Virus record (IMG/VR): IMGVR_UViG_3300031351_000489
Location: 1-25,231 of that record
Strand: one strand, 5' to 3'
Origin: a virus
Length of the DNA stretch: 25,231 nt
A program made the translations under genes and the position numbers. Shown here one piece after another: positions 1 to 7,892 of this stretch. Positions within the stretch are counted from its first letter, which is position 1. The number at the start of each line of letters is the position of its first letter. A model generated the notes under the pieces. It made no database searches. It was not told where the DNA came from and saw only the letters and a program-made list of their open reading frames with translations.

Positions 1-198
1 ATGGACACCTCGTTAAACACTAAGCCAAACACTAAAAAATACAGAGACGACGGCTACCACATCAGGAGCTTCGCCATCGAGGCCAGACGCATGGCCAAAG
101 CAGGAGCGACAGTGGCCGGCGTCGACATTGGTACCTGGATAGCCCAGGCTGTAAAGGAGAAGTTTGCCCGCGACGTAACGAACAGAACGGGGGATTGA
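1..198 (+). CDS. Small hypothetical protein, possible ribbon-helix-helix type
   Basis: A 65-aa basic protein whose ATG is the first base of the window, so the upstream ribosome site cannot be seen. The C-terminal half (roughly residues 35-57, containing VDIGTWIAQAVKEKF) reads like the strand-helix part of a small Arc/MetJ-like DNA-binding protein, but the match is by eye and weak. It lies 4 bp before another small ORF and shortly upstream of the terminase genes, where phages often carry small regulators. The function is not established. It could also be the C-terminal part of a longer protein beginning outside the window. Confidence 0.6.
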   Translation: MDTSLNTKPNTKKYRDDGYHIRSFAIEARRMAKAGATVAGVDIGTWIAQAVKEKFARDVTNRTGD

Positions 199-202
199 TA
201 TC

Positions 203-352
203 ATGGCGGTTAAATTAAATTTGCTGCAGGTAGCCCTATCAAATCAGAACTATGACCTTGCCGCCCACGCCTTGGTCTACGGCATGGTCAAGGTGAAAGC
301 AGAACAGAATGACAAAAAGAGGCGGACAAAAGGGCAACCAAAACGCTCGTAA
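203..352 (+). CDS. Small phage protein (49 aa), unknown function
   Basis: Reading from ATG 203 gives 49 codons and a TAA at 350-352. The product starts MAVKLNLLQVALSNQNYDLA, has a helical, alanine-rich centre and ends in a very basic tail (KKRRTKGQPKRS). It starts 4 bp after the preceding stop and overlaps the start of the small terminase gene by 44 bp in another frame, which fits compact phage packing. I do not recognise a family. The reasonable composition, tight spacing and same-strand context support it as a real small gene, but it could be a chance ORF. Confidence 0.5.
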   Translation: MAVKLNLLQVALSNQNYDLAAHALVYGMVKVKAEQNDKKRRTKGQPKRS

Positions 353-659
353 GCACGGCTTTTATAGCCGCGCACTGACCGAGGCGGAGCAGGTTGAGCT
401 CGACGAGGCAGCTTGCGTCGAAGGGCTTGACCAGGAGATCGCTTTGCTCAGGGTAAAGCTCAGGGAGCTAGCCGAGAACGAGCCGGACCGCATCGACCTG
501 CACTTGGAGGCAGCCAATACCATAGCCCGCCTGGTAAGAACCCGGTATCAGATCACCAGCGAGCAAAAGCGGTCCTTGAAGGATGCCATCGCCAAAGTCC
601 TAACAGAGGTGGCCGTTCCCCTGGGGATTACCGTAGCAACGAAAGCGTTAACAAAATGA
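309..659 (+). CDS. Terminase small subunit-like protein
   Basis: A 116-aa protein that opens with the basic motif KGNQNARKHGFYS (about residues 8-20), seen at the N terminus of many phage small-terminase-like and HNH-adjacent proteins, followed by a helical region (residues 24-100). Small terminases bind the packaging site on phage DNA and hand it to the large subunit. The stop codon overlaps the ATG of the large terminase (ATGA at 656-659), which supports translational coupling and the assignment. No helix-turn-helix can be certified by eye. The ribosome site in front of ATG 309 is weak, so coupling to the overlapping upstream ORF is plausible. Confidence 0.7.
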   Translation: MTKRGGQKGNQNARKHGFYSRALTEAEQVELDEAACVEGLDQEIALLRVKLRELAENEPDRIDLHLEAANTIARLVRTRYQITSEQKRSLKDAIAKVLTEVAVPLGITVATKALTK

Positions 660-2014
660 AGCTAAGACCCTACCAACAGGAAGTAGCAAAGGCGGTACTC
701 GATAGCGTTCAGCACCGCAGCGGATTAACCCTATCGGTGGAGATCTCCCGCCAGGGCGGCAAGAACGAACTGTCAGCTCACCTTGAAGTCCTGTTATTAA
801 CCCTTTACATGGCCCAAGGCGGTAACCTGGTTAAATGCTCACCCACCTTTAAGCCGCAGACGATCATCTCCATGCAGAGGCTAAAGGAACGCCTTGATGA
901 GTTCGGCTTCGGCGGCATCTATCACACCGAAATGGGCTACATCATTGCCCTGGGGGCAGCCAGGCAGATCTTCCTCTCAGCCGAGGAGTCGTCTTCCGTC
1001 GTAGGCCATACCGCCGACATCCTCTTGGAGGTGGACGAGTCGCAGGACGTAGCCAGGGAGAAATACACCAAGGAGTTCCGACCAATGGGATCATCCACCA
1101 ACGCCACCACGATTCACTACGGGACAACCTGGGACGACGCCACCCTGCTAGAGGAGATTAAGCAGACCAACATTGAGCTTGAGCGGAAGGACGGCATCAA
1201 GCGTCACTTCCGATATGACTGGCAGGAAGTATCCAGGCACAATCCAGATTACAAGAGATATGTCGAGAGCGAGCGGGCTAGACTAGGTGAAGAGCATCCT
1301 CTCTTCAGAACCCAATACATGTTATTGCCTATTAGTGGAGGGGGAGGCTTCCTGACCCGCCAGCAGATTGTTTCAATGATGAGCTCACACCCCCGCCTTA
1401 AGGAGCCAGAGCCCGGTAAGATTTACACCGCTGGCATAGACCTGGCGGGGGAGAGGGAGCAGACCAAGGACGAAGCCTTAGCGGCAGCCAGGCAAAAGCT
1501 CGATTCTACGGTCATCACTATCGCAGAGATAGACACCACCCGCACCGAGCCATCCCTTCATGTAGTCGAGCACTACCAGTGGACAGGCATGCCGCACAGC
1601 CAAGTCTACAGCCAGACGGTGGATATACTAAAGCGGTGGAATTGCCGCAGAGTCACCGTTGACGCTACCGGTATCGGACAGCCCGTAGCCAGCTTTCTCA
1701 GAAAGGAGCTCGGCAGCCGTATACAACCGTTCACATTCACGCAGAAGAGCAAGTCAGACCTCGCTTTTGAGGTGTTGGCCTTCATTAACAGTTCGAGACT
1801 GAAGCTCTATAAGCAGGACGGCAGCCCCGGGTATAAGCAGCTTATGTTTCAGCTAGAGAAAGCACGGCAGCAATTCCGCCCCAACCAGACGATGAATTTC
1901 TACGTTGACCCATCGGAGGGGCACGACGATTATTTGATGAGTCTCGCCCTGCTAGTCGAGGGGGCAAAAGACTTTATTCCGAGAATAGCCAAGGGAGGCT
2001 TACGAAATGAATGA
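656..2014 (+). CDS. Phage terminase large subunit (ATPase and nuclease)
   Basis: A 452-aa DNA-packaging motor. The N-terminal ATPase shows a Walker A-like loop SRQGGKNE (residues 31-38), a Walker B run ending in VDE (about 122-128) and a coupling-type segment HYGTTWD (154-160). The C-terminal RNase H-like nuclease has the expected acidic residues D262 in AGIDLAGE, D336 in VTVDATGIG and D425 in GHDDYLMSLAL. The enzyme cuts concatemeric phage DNA and pumps it through the portal into the prohead. Length is in the normal range for large terminases. It overlaps the small terminase by 4 bp and the portal gene by 8 bp, typical of a head operon. All key residues are present, so it is probably functional. 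Confidence 0.95.
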   Translation: MKLRPYQQEVAKAVLDSVQHRSGLTLSVEISRQGGKNELSAHLEVLLLTLYMAQGGNLVKCSPTFKPQTIISMQRLKERLDEFGFGGIYHTEMGYIIALGAARQIFLSAEESSSVVGHTADILLEVDESQDVAREKYTKEFRPMGSSTNATTIHYGTTWDDATLLEEIKQTNIELERKDGIKRHFRYDWQEVSRHNPDYKRYVESERARLGEEHPLFRTQYMLLPISGGGGFLTRQQIVSMMSSHPRLKEPEPGKIYTAGIDLAGEREQTKDEALAAARQKLDSTVITIAEIDTTRTEPSLHVVEHYQWTGMPHSQVYSQTVDILKRWNCRRVTVDATGIGQPVASFLRKELGSRIQPFTFTQKSKSDLAFEVLAFINSSRLKLYKQDGSPGYKQLMFQLEKARQQFRPNQTMNFYVDPSEGHDDYLMSLALLVEGAKDFIPRIAKGGLRNE

Positions 2015-3374
2015 ATTTAATCCTTCAGAATTAGCCCGTATCGACACAAACAGGTTGGCAGACTACACCAATAACCTCAATTTCTACAACGGCAGCCAGT
2101 GGGAGAAACAAGGGAGGCACCGCCAACTGGTATTTAACTATGCTAAGGTGGCCATCGATAAGGTCACCAGCTATCTAATGCAGGGATTGACCTTCGCCTG
2201 TTACCCTGCCGAGAACACCGACGAGCTCAAAGAAAAGGTTGTCCGTGCCGAGCACCTACTCCAGGATGTTTACGAAAGCAACAACCTTCAGCAGCTCGAT
2301 TGGGAGACCGAGATAGACACCGCTATCCTGGGAGACGGCTGCTATAAGGTTATCTGGGACCCGGACGAGAAGCGCATCAAGATAACCGCCCCCGATATCC
2401 GGGGTATTTACGCCTGGTGGCTTGGTGACGACTTGAGTAACGTGTGGCGGGTGGCTTCCAGGTATAAGCTCAGTAAGGCCGAGGCCGACCTTCTTTATGG
2501 CGCCACAAAAGCGGCCACCGTCACAGAGCTGTGGACAGCCAAGGACTTCGAGCTCTTCCTGGATAACGACCGCATCGAGTCAAAGCCCAACCCCTACGGT
2601 TTCATCCCGTTCATCATCTTCCCCAACTTGAGGGAGCCTAAACAGTTTTGGGGGACTTCCGATATCCCCTCAGTTAAACAGCCGCAACGGGAGCTCAATC
2701 GAGCGGTCAGTCAGTTGTCTCGTATCTTAGAGCTGTCAGGCAATCCCATCGCTGTACTCGAGAACATCGGCGAATCAGAAGATATCCAGGTCCAACCAGG
2801 AGCGGTGTGGACCATACCCGAAGATGCCAAGGCCTACTTGCTAGACCTACTCCAGGGCGGCGGCATCAGACTCCATATTGATTACATTGATTTGATTTAC
2901 CGCTGCCTTCACGATATCTCTGAAACGCCTCGAGCAGCCTATGGCGGCACCGAGAGGGACTTATCAGGAGCAGCGATGCAGATTGAGCTCGGGAGTTTAA
3001 TTCAGAAGGTCACCAGGAAAAGGACCATCAGGACTAACGCCTATCACCAGAGAACCGAAATGATATTGAAGCTTGCTCAGAAATACCTGGGCGAGAACCT
3101 TGACGGCATTACCCACCGAGTTGTGTGGGGAGAGATACTTCCCCAGGATACCCAGCGGCAGGCTCAGAACGAGCAGCTCCTCGTCCAGGCAGGAGTCCAC
3201 AGTAGGAGGACGGCTATGGACGAGATGGGCATTATGGACCCCGATGAGGAGTTCACCAGGTGGCTTGAGGAGAGGGAGAAGATCCTCACAATGAATCAGG
3301 AGTTTAGGGCAGCCTCCACTCGTGGCGGAGCGAGAGAGAGAGCGGTTGCCGCGGACATGGAAGTGCCTGAATGA
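2007..3374 (+). CDS. Phage portal protein (SPP1 gp6-like)
   Basis: A 455-aa protein matching the SPP1-type portal family in layout. It has an N-terminal segment with LNFYNGSQW (about 24-32) and FNYAKVAIDKVTSYLMQG (residues 43-60), a beta-rich middle with an aromatic wing region, a PNPYGFIPFI motif near residue 195, and a long helical region (about 225-375) that would form the stem and clip. Twelve portal subunits form the ring at one capsid vertex through which the terminase pumps DNA. The ATG at 2007 overlaps the terminase stop and has GGGAGG a few bases upstream. The C-terminal tail is charged and helical, as usual. Confidence 0.92.
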   Translation: MNEFNPSELARIDTNRLADYTNNLNFYNGSQWEKQGRHRQLVFNYAKVAIDKVTSYLMQGLTFACYPAENTDELKEKVVRAEHLLQDVYESNNLQQLDWETEIDTAILGDGCYKVIWDPDEKRIKITAPDIRGIYAWWLGDDLSNVWRVASRYKLSKAEADLLYGATKAATVTELWTAKDFELFLDNDRIESKPNPYGFIPFIIFPNLREPKQFWGTSDIPSVKQPQRELNRAVSQLSRILELSGNPIAVLENIGESEDIQVQPGAVWTIPEDAKAYLLDLLQGGGIRLHIDYIDLIYRCLHDISETPRAAYGGTERDLSGAAMQIELGSLIQKVTRKRTIRTNAYHQRTEMILKLAQKYLGENLDGITHRVVWGEILPQDTQRQAQNEQLLVQAGVHSRRTAMDEMGIMDPDEEFTRWLEEREKILTMNQEFRAASTRGGARERAVAADMEVPE

Positions 3375-3398
3375 TAACTCAATAACAAGGAGGAATTT

Positions 3399-3920
3399 AT
3401 GGCAGAAGCCAACAACCAGGAAGACCAGGAAAATAAGGAAGTCCCGGAGAACCAGGACAAAGCCCCAACGGCAGAGGACATCGCCGCCATGAAGGCTCAG
3501 CTCGAGGAGGAGCAGAAGGCCAAGACCACCCTGGAGGAAGCCATGGCCGAGAAGGACGCCAAGCTCGCCGAGCTCGAAACGGCGTTAAGCGAAGCGAAGC
3601 AGGGAAGCGAAGCATCCACTGCAGAGCTCGCATCGGTGAAGGAAGCCAGAGATCAGGCCGTTTCCAAGTACCTCGGCATGGCCAAAGCCTCTAATCCCCA
3701 GGTTCCCGAGGACATGATCAGCGGCGAGACCATCGCTGAAATCGACACTTCAGTCGAGAAAGGCAAAGGCCTGGTAGCCTCGGTTAAGAAGACCCTGGAG
3801 TCGGAAACTGCGGCAGCCAAAGTACCTGCAGGAGCTCCAACCAGGGGAGAAACGACCGAAGGCATGTCCAATAAGGACATGATCGCCGCGGGACTTCGTC
3901 AAAAAGGAGGAACTAGCTAA
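3399..3920 (+). CDS. Capsid scaffold protein
   Basis: A 173-aa, very acidic, Glu/Lys/Ala-rich protein with an almost continuous coiled coil over about residues 25-85, a typical scaffold composition. Scaffolds fill the prohead during assembly and are lost before packaging. It lies between portal and major capsid genes, the canonical place. A strong ribosome site (AAGGAGG) sits before ATG 3399. The tail end (residues 150-173, with GLRQKGGTS) is basic, consistent with a capsid-binding helix. The coding DNA at about 3588-3617 contains repeated GCGAAGC units, the same short motif that appears elsewhere in this window. Confidence 0.85.
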   Translation: MAEANNQEDQENKEVPENQDKAPTAEDIAAMKAQLEEEQKAKTTLEEAMAEKDAKLAELETALSEAKQGSEASTAELASVKEARDQAVSKYLGMAKASNPQVPEDMISGETIAEIDTSVEKGKGLVASVKKTLESETAAAKVPAGAPTRGETTEGMSNKDMIAAGLRQKGGTS

Positions 3921-3922
3921 CT

Positions 3923-5005
3923 ATGAGTATATCTTTAGCAGAAGCAAGTAAACTCTCTACCGATATCCTTCTTAAGGGGATCATAGAGACTATAATCAAG
4001 GACAGCCCTATACTGCAGGAGCTGCCCTTTATTCAGATTGTAGGTAACAGCCTTAAGTACAACCGTGAGAAGACGTTGCCTACCGTTGGGTGGTATGCAC
4101 CTGTATCGGGTAACTGGACAACTTCAGAGCCAGAGTTCGAGCAGGTAACTGCTACCCTTCAGATCCTTGGCGGAGACGCCGACGTCGACAATTTCCTTAA
4201 GTCCACCAGGAGTAATGTTCAGGACCTCGAGGTTGCCGTCATCGAGCAGAAAGCCAAGGCGGTCCAGCACGAGTTCGAGAACGCCTTCCTTAACGGGTCG
4301 GGTGCCAGTGAACAGCCCTCGGGGTTGTATGTCCTGCTTTCGGACACAGCCTGGGTAGCCGATACCGTCACAGAGGTGGGTGATATCGTTATCCCGACCG
4401 AAGGCCTGGAGAACGGCTTCCGGTATGAATGCACGGCGTCAGCCGGCGATAAAAAGACTCATGCCACTACCGAGCCTACCTGGCCAACCCAGGAGGGAGC
4501 CACCGTCGTTGATGACCAGGTAACGTGGACGTGCAAGTACGGCCACCACCTGGGAACGGGAGCCAACGGTGCCACGTTGAGCCTTAACAATCTGGATAAG
4601 CTCATTGACCTTGTCAGGGGCGGCAAGCCCGACATGCTCTTGATGAGCAAGAGGAGCCGGAGGAAGCTCCAGTCCCTTATCAGGGCGTCAGGTACAGTCC
4701 TCGAGACCCGACCAGGGCTGTTCATGGAGCAGATCCAGATGTATAACGGCATCAGGATAGCCGTCTCCGATTGGATCAAGGACAACTACACCGTCGGCAC
4801 TTCCACGGGAGTTTGCTCGGCTATCTTCGCCTTCCAGATGGGCGAGGGTGGCGTGTGCGGGCTATCGAGCCCCGAGATGCTGCAGGTGGAACGGCTTGGC
4901 TCACTGGAGACCAAGGACGCCACCAGGACGAGGGTGAAATGGTATGTGTCGCTTGCCCTCTTTTCCAATGTTAAAGCGGCCATGATGACAGGGGTGAAGG
5001 ACTGA
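3923..5005 (+). CDS. Major capsid protein, HK97-type, with inserted domain
   Basis: A 360-aa major head protein. The N-terminal arm and E-loop region (residues 1-130, including LPTVGWYAPVSGNW) and the later segment around residues 220-350 (LDKLIDLVRGGKPDMLLMSK, then the IRIAVSDW region) resemble HK97-fold capsid proteins that bind a scaffold. Between them, residues about 142-210 form an extra module with a TTEPTWPTQEGATVVDD core, a small beta-sandwich-like repeat often found in tail and decoration proteins. It begins 2 bp after the scaffold stop. Several hundred copies would build the shell. A hairpin pair follows the gene, as is common for this highly expressed protein. Confidence 0.9.
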   Translation: MSISLAEASKLSTDILLKGIIETIIKDSPILQELPFIQIVGNSLKYNREKTLPTVGWYAPVSGNWTTSEPEFEQVTATLQILGGDADVDNFLKSTRSNVQDLEVAVIEQKAKAVQHEFENAFLNGSGASEQPSGLYVLLSDTAWVADTVTEVGDIVIPTEGLENGFRYECTASAGDKKTHATTEPTWPTQEGATVVDDQVTWTCKYGHHLGTGANGATLSLNNLDKLIDLVRGGKPDMLLMSKRSRRKLQSLIRASGTVLETRPGLFMEQIQMYNGIRIAVSDWIKDNYTVGTSTGVCSAIFAFQMGEGGVCGLSSPEMLQVERLGSLETKDATRTRVKWYVSLALFSNVKAAMMTGVKD

Positions 5006-5011
5006 TAAAAG

Positions 5012-5043
5012 CTTGCCAGAATTGCCTGGCAAGGCCACATTTT
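5012..5043 (+). terminator. Hairpin after the capsid gene, possible partial terminator
   Basis: CTTGCCA at 5012-5018 pairs with TGGCAAG at 5027-5033, giving a perfect 7-bp stem with an 8-nt loop. A short T run (5040-5043) lies 6 nt further on, so termination would be weak. It may partly stop transcription after the abundant capsid message or stabilise its 3' end. Confidence 0.45.
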
Positions 5044-5057
5044 ACACCTCCTGCGCT

Positions 5058-5088
5058 AGGGGAGGGGGATATCGACCTCCCCCTCCCT
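5058..5088. other. GC-rich hairpin between capsid and connector genes
   Basis: A G-rich arm (5059-5068, GGGGAGGGGG) faces a C-rich arm (5079-5088, CCCCCTCCCT) across a 10-nt loop, forming a 10-bp stem with one G-T pair. No T tract follows. It could pause polymerase or ribosomes, or protect the capsid mRNA, about 20 bp before the next gene. Confidence 0.5.
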
Positions 5089-5108
5089 CTAACTGAAAGG
5101 ATGAGATT

Positions 5109-5693
5109 ATGGATCTAGCAACAATGAGAGCGAGAGTCCGTCAGGACCTCCAGGACGAAGATGCACAGAATTACCGTTGGACCGATGACCAGGTGGACGG
5201 AGCCATCCAGAGGGTGGTGAGGGAGTTCTCCATCGTCTACCCCATCCAGCAGCAGGACGACATCGCTACCGTGGAGAGCAGCAGGGAAATCGATATCTCC
5301 AGCCTGTCAGGATTGATCAGGGTGGAGTCCGTTGAGTTCCCCATCGGCGAGAACCCCACCTACTACCAGAAGTTTCGACTCTGGCAGGATACCATCGAGA
5401 TGACCAACGAAGGAGACGGCAGCGATGCCCGGGTAAGGTGGTACAAGGAGCACACCCTAAACGGATCATCGTCGACCATCCCCGCTCAGTTCGAGGAGCT
5501 CATCGTCCTGGGAGCCACCGGATATCTTGCATCATCAGCATCAGTCTATACCGTTGACAAAGCCACCATCGCTGGCAAGTGGGCAACGATTAACTTCTTG
5601 AAGTGGGGAGAACAGAGGCTTGACCGCTACGACAAGAAGCTCAAAGCCCTCAAAAGCCGAGTGATCACCAGGGAGTTCTACACTGACAGCTGA
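5109..5693 (+). CDS. Head-tail connector / adaptor protein
   Basis: A 194-aa protein directly behind the capsid gene. The N-terminal region (MRARVRQDLQDED, then WTDDQVDGAIQRVVREFS at about 25-42) has the helical pattern of gp6/gp15-like head completion proteins that dock under the portal ring. The middle is beta-rich and the C terminus is a long helix (about 130-190). Ribosome site AAAGGA lies in front of ATG 5109. The last residues (TDS) and the stop codon are encoded inside a tandem 7-bp repeat at 5683-5712, so the original C terminus may have been altered. Confidence 0.75.
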   Translation: MDLATMRARVRQDLQDEDAQNYRWTDDQVDGAIQRVVREFSIVYPIQQQDDIATVESSREIDISSLSGLIRVESVEFPIGENPTYYQKFRLWQDTIEMTNEGDGSDARVRWYKEHTLNGSSSTIPAQFEELIVLGATGYLASSASVYTVDKATIAGKWATINFLKWGEQRLDRYDKKLKALKSRVITREFYTDS

Positions 5694-5712
5694 TAGCTGA
5701 AGACTGATAGCT
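5683..5712 (+). repeat. Tandem heptamer tract, CTGATAG family
   Basis: Four 7-bp units stand in phase: CTGACAG (5683), CTGATAG (5690), CTGAAGA (5697) and CTGATAG (5704), plus CT. The tract supplies the stop codon of the connector gene (5691-5693) and fills the whole gap to the ATG of the next gene at 5713, leaving no normal ribosome site. Confidence 0.85.
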
Positions 5713-6528
5713 ATGTTGCATCTCGGCATTCTGAAGACCTTCGACAGCGTGAACCACAAGGCGGGAGTCCAGTTAGCGGGCTCGCTAACCACCTACCTGG
5801 ATGATATCGCCGTTGCCACAAACATCGCACCGGAGGCGATGAGCGTCGGCAACTATGTCCTGATAGCCATTCCCGAGGGAAATCCCCGGGACGCCTGCGT
5901 CGTGGCTTCCTGGCCAGCAGGCAACGCAGGGATCACGGACCATGGAGAGCTCAGCGGTCTAGCCGACGATGATCATACCCAGTATCTCAATATCGCCAGG
6001 CATGACCTTACAGCTCGGCATCCTTTAGGAACGGTAGTCCCCCATGAGTCAGCCCTCAATAACATTGGCAACGTCAACGCCCCGTCACCTTCAGATGACC
6101 AGGCTCTTGCCTGGGATGCCGCTACCTCTAAATGGATTCCTCAGACCCTTGGTGGTGGAGGAGGGGGAGGCACTACCAGTATCACCTTTGTTATAGATGG
6201 TGCGGGTTCAACGATCACCACAGGACAGAAAGGTCACCTGGAAATACCGTTCGCCTGCACTATCCAACGAGTAACCATGCTGGCTGATAAGTCAGGATCA
6301 ATCGTCGTGGATATCTGGAAGGACACCTATGCCAACTTTCCGCCAACCAGTGCCGACTCGATAACGGCGTCAGCTCCCCCAACGATATCCTCAGCTCAGA
6401 AGTCTCAGGATTCCACCCTTACGGGTTGGACAAAGTCCATATCCTCGGGTGACATCCTGGCTTTTAACGTCAACTCATGCAGCACGATAACCAGGGTAAC
6501 CATTAGCTTGAAAGTGGACAGAACATAA
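5713..6528 (+). CDS. Phage tail/fibre protein with carbohydrate-binding-like C terminus
   Basis: A 271-aa structural protein. Residues 1-70 (LKTFDSVNHKAGVQLAGS, then GNYVLIAIPE) look like a small OB-fold domain found at the start of phage baseplate or fibre proteins. Residues 72-95 carry the fibre-type motif TDHGELSGLADDDHTQYLN. A seven-glycine hinge (147-153) then leads into a beta-sandwich-like domain (155-271) with GHLEIPFACTIQRVTMLAD, a pattern common in receptor-binding proteins. It probably belongs to the adsorption apparatus. No ribosome site precedes ATG 5713 because the gap is a heptamer repeat. The stop overlaps the next start by 1 bp. Confidence 0.75.
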   Translation: MLHLGILKTFDSVNHKAGVQLAGSLTTYLDDIAVATNIAPEAMSVGNYVLIAIPEGNPRDACVVASWPAGNAGITDHGELSGLADDDHTQYLNIARHDLTARHPLGTVVPHESALNNIGNVNAPSPSDDQALAWDAATSKWIPQTLGGGGGGGTTSITFVIDGAGSTITTGQKGHLEIPFACTIQRVTMLADKSGSIVVDIWKDTYANFPPTSADSITASAPPTISSAQKSQDSTLTGWTKSISSGDILAFNVNSCSTITRVTISLKVDRT

Positions 6529-7397
6529 TGAGAGAGAAGCTAATCAAAGCCAACCAGGCCGAAAAGGAATACTTGAAAGCCAGGAGGGGTAAGTGCGACG
6601 ACGCCCTGGCAGCGGTTGAGGAAATCTTCTTTGCCAAACTGCGTGAGGCTGGCTTCCAGTCCGTTGATGATTACTACGACAATGTCCGTAACTATGGCCA
6701 CCGCTGGAGAACACTAACCTTTGGAAGGTACAACACTGCGGACCAGATAACCTACGGAATAGACGAAGCTTATGCCACCGGGAACGACATTATCGCCTAC
6801 ACCATCTTCGACCACACAATGGCTGTGCTTCCAGACGTCAAAGACGCAGAAAGCCTGGTAGACGTGGACTATTGTCAGAACCATGGCGTAGAAATCGTTT
6901 CACACGGGGCAGGAGAAACTGGATGCTATGTAGCAGAGGCAGGAAATGTAGGAGTGCTCCTTGTGCTTCATAGACCCTGCTATGCCCGAGCTATGGAATT
7001 GGAATTGAAGAAGGTTATCCAGAATGTTCTCTTGAATCACTATGGCGTCACAACTTACCTGGATAAAAACGAAATTATGACCAGGCACTTCCCGCAGCAT
7101 CCCGACGGCGTCAAGATCTGGGGTGATGCCCAGGCCGACATCGGCAGAGTTAGCATGGCAGTGGGAGGATTGACGTTAGAATTTCACAAAGAAGAAGCCG
7201 AACGCATATTGAAGCTCAGGCCAGATCATCCCACCCTGAAAGAACCACACGGACTCAATCACCTGCTTGGCTATAAGATCAATCCAGGTCAATGCCTTAT
7301 ATTCATTATAGAGGAGTGGCTCAAACAAACCGAGAGCCAAGTCACAGATAGGAAATGGCGAACGAGATTTTCAGACCAACTGCGAACGGCGACCTAA
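6528..7397 (+). CDS. Phage protein resembling the lipoate/biotin ligase (LplA/BPL) fold
   Basis: A 289-aa protein in the tail module, unlike its structural neighbours. Residues 108-150 (VDVDYCQNHGVEIVSHGAGE, then a hydrophobic strand) follow the order of lipoate ligases, where VNLEYC-type text precedes an RRxxGGGAVYH substrate loop; here the Arg pair is replaced by SH. Residues 193-219 (DGVKIWGDAQ, then a VGGLTLEF strand) match the ligase DGxKIxGxAQ motif with K196 as the candidate essential lysine. The N-terminal 75 residues are helical and extra. It might modify a protein, bind a cofactor, or use the fold structurally. The fold assignment is by motif only, and loss of the Arg pair argues against normal lipoate activation. 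Confidence 0.5.
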   Translation: MREKLIKANQAEKEYLKARRGKCDDALAAVEEIFFAKLREAGFQSVDDYYDNVRNYGHRWRTLTFGRYNTADQITYGIDEAYATGNDIIAYTIFDHTMAVLPDVKDAESLVDVDYCQNHGVEIVSHGAGETGCYVAEAGNVGVLLVLHRPCYARAMELELKKVIQNVLLNHYGVTTYLDKNEIMTRHFPQHPDGVKIWGDAQADIGRVSMAVGGLTLEFHKEEAERILKLRPDHPTLKEPHGLNHLLGYKINPGQCLIFIIEEWLKQTESQVTDRKWRTRFSDQLRTAT

Positions 7398-7861
7398 CCG
7401 AGCTTGAGGGCGTCGGGCTGGAAAACTGGGAAGCAGTCAACGACGTAAAACCCGATGGATATGGCACCTTTATTCGCAGCACTAGCATCAACCTGCAAAG
7501 GGATTTGTATTTGCACCAAAACCACCAGCAGAGCGGCACTATCCTGCGAGTTGATATCTATTTCCGCACAACGCACCACGGCGAGGCTCTAATAAAGCCC
7601 AACCTGAATATCTACAATGGCCCGCTCATAAATCCAAATCCTGGATACTGGACGACCTCCGTCCAATTCTGGCTAATAAATCCCGAAACACAGCAGCCCT
7701 GGACATGGCAAGACATAGACAACCTCCAGTTCGGCGTCGCTATGTGCAGCCACTCAGCAGGAGGCAAAGGCGGCGGATATGACCCCTCTAACTGCACCCA
7801 GGTCTTCATGCTAGTCCGCACCGAAGGCTTACCAAAAAGCTACGGCTACATCATAACCTAG
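7355..7861 (+). CDS. Phage minor structural / fibre protein
   Basis: A 168-aa beta-rich protein. It starts with MANEIFRPTANGDLTELEG and later has NPETQQPWTWQDIDNLQFGV (about 109-128), a phrase typical of phage minor structural proteins in which a Trp-rich strand precedes a lectin-like sheet ending near a CTQVF strand. It is probably a fibre or decoration component. The gene overlaps the preceding one by 43 bp in another frame and has AGGAAATG at its start. Its stop codon TAG is the first triplet of a heptamer repeat tract (7859-7879). Confidence 0.7.
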   Translation: MANEIFRPTANGDLTELEGVGLENWEAVNDVKPDGYGTFIRSTSINLQRDLYLHQNHQQSGTILRVDIYFRTTHHGEALIKPNLNIYNGPLINPNPGYWTTSVQFWLINPETQQPWTWQDIDNLQFGVAMCSHSAGGKGGGYDPSNCTQVFMLVRTEGLPKSYGYIIT

Positions 7862-7879
7862 AATTTTGAACATTGAACG
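7859..7879 (+). repeat. Tandem heptamer tract, TAGAAC/TTGAAC family
   Basis: Units TAGAATT (7859), TTGAACA (7866) and TTGAACG (7873) run in phase. The first triplet is the stop codon of the upstream gene and the second unit begins with a possible TTG start for the next ORF. The same family recurs at 8162, 9111 and 9234. Confidence 0.8.
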
Positions 7880-7892
7880 AAAAAGAGGGAAT

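Noticed and set aside
3397-3633. Minus-strand frame opposite the scaffold gene
   Set aside because: A shadow of the acidic scaffold coding sequence, giving Arg/Pro/Trp-rich text without a ribosome site.
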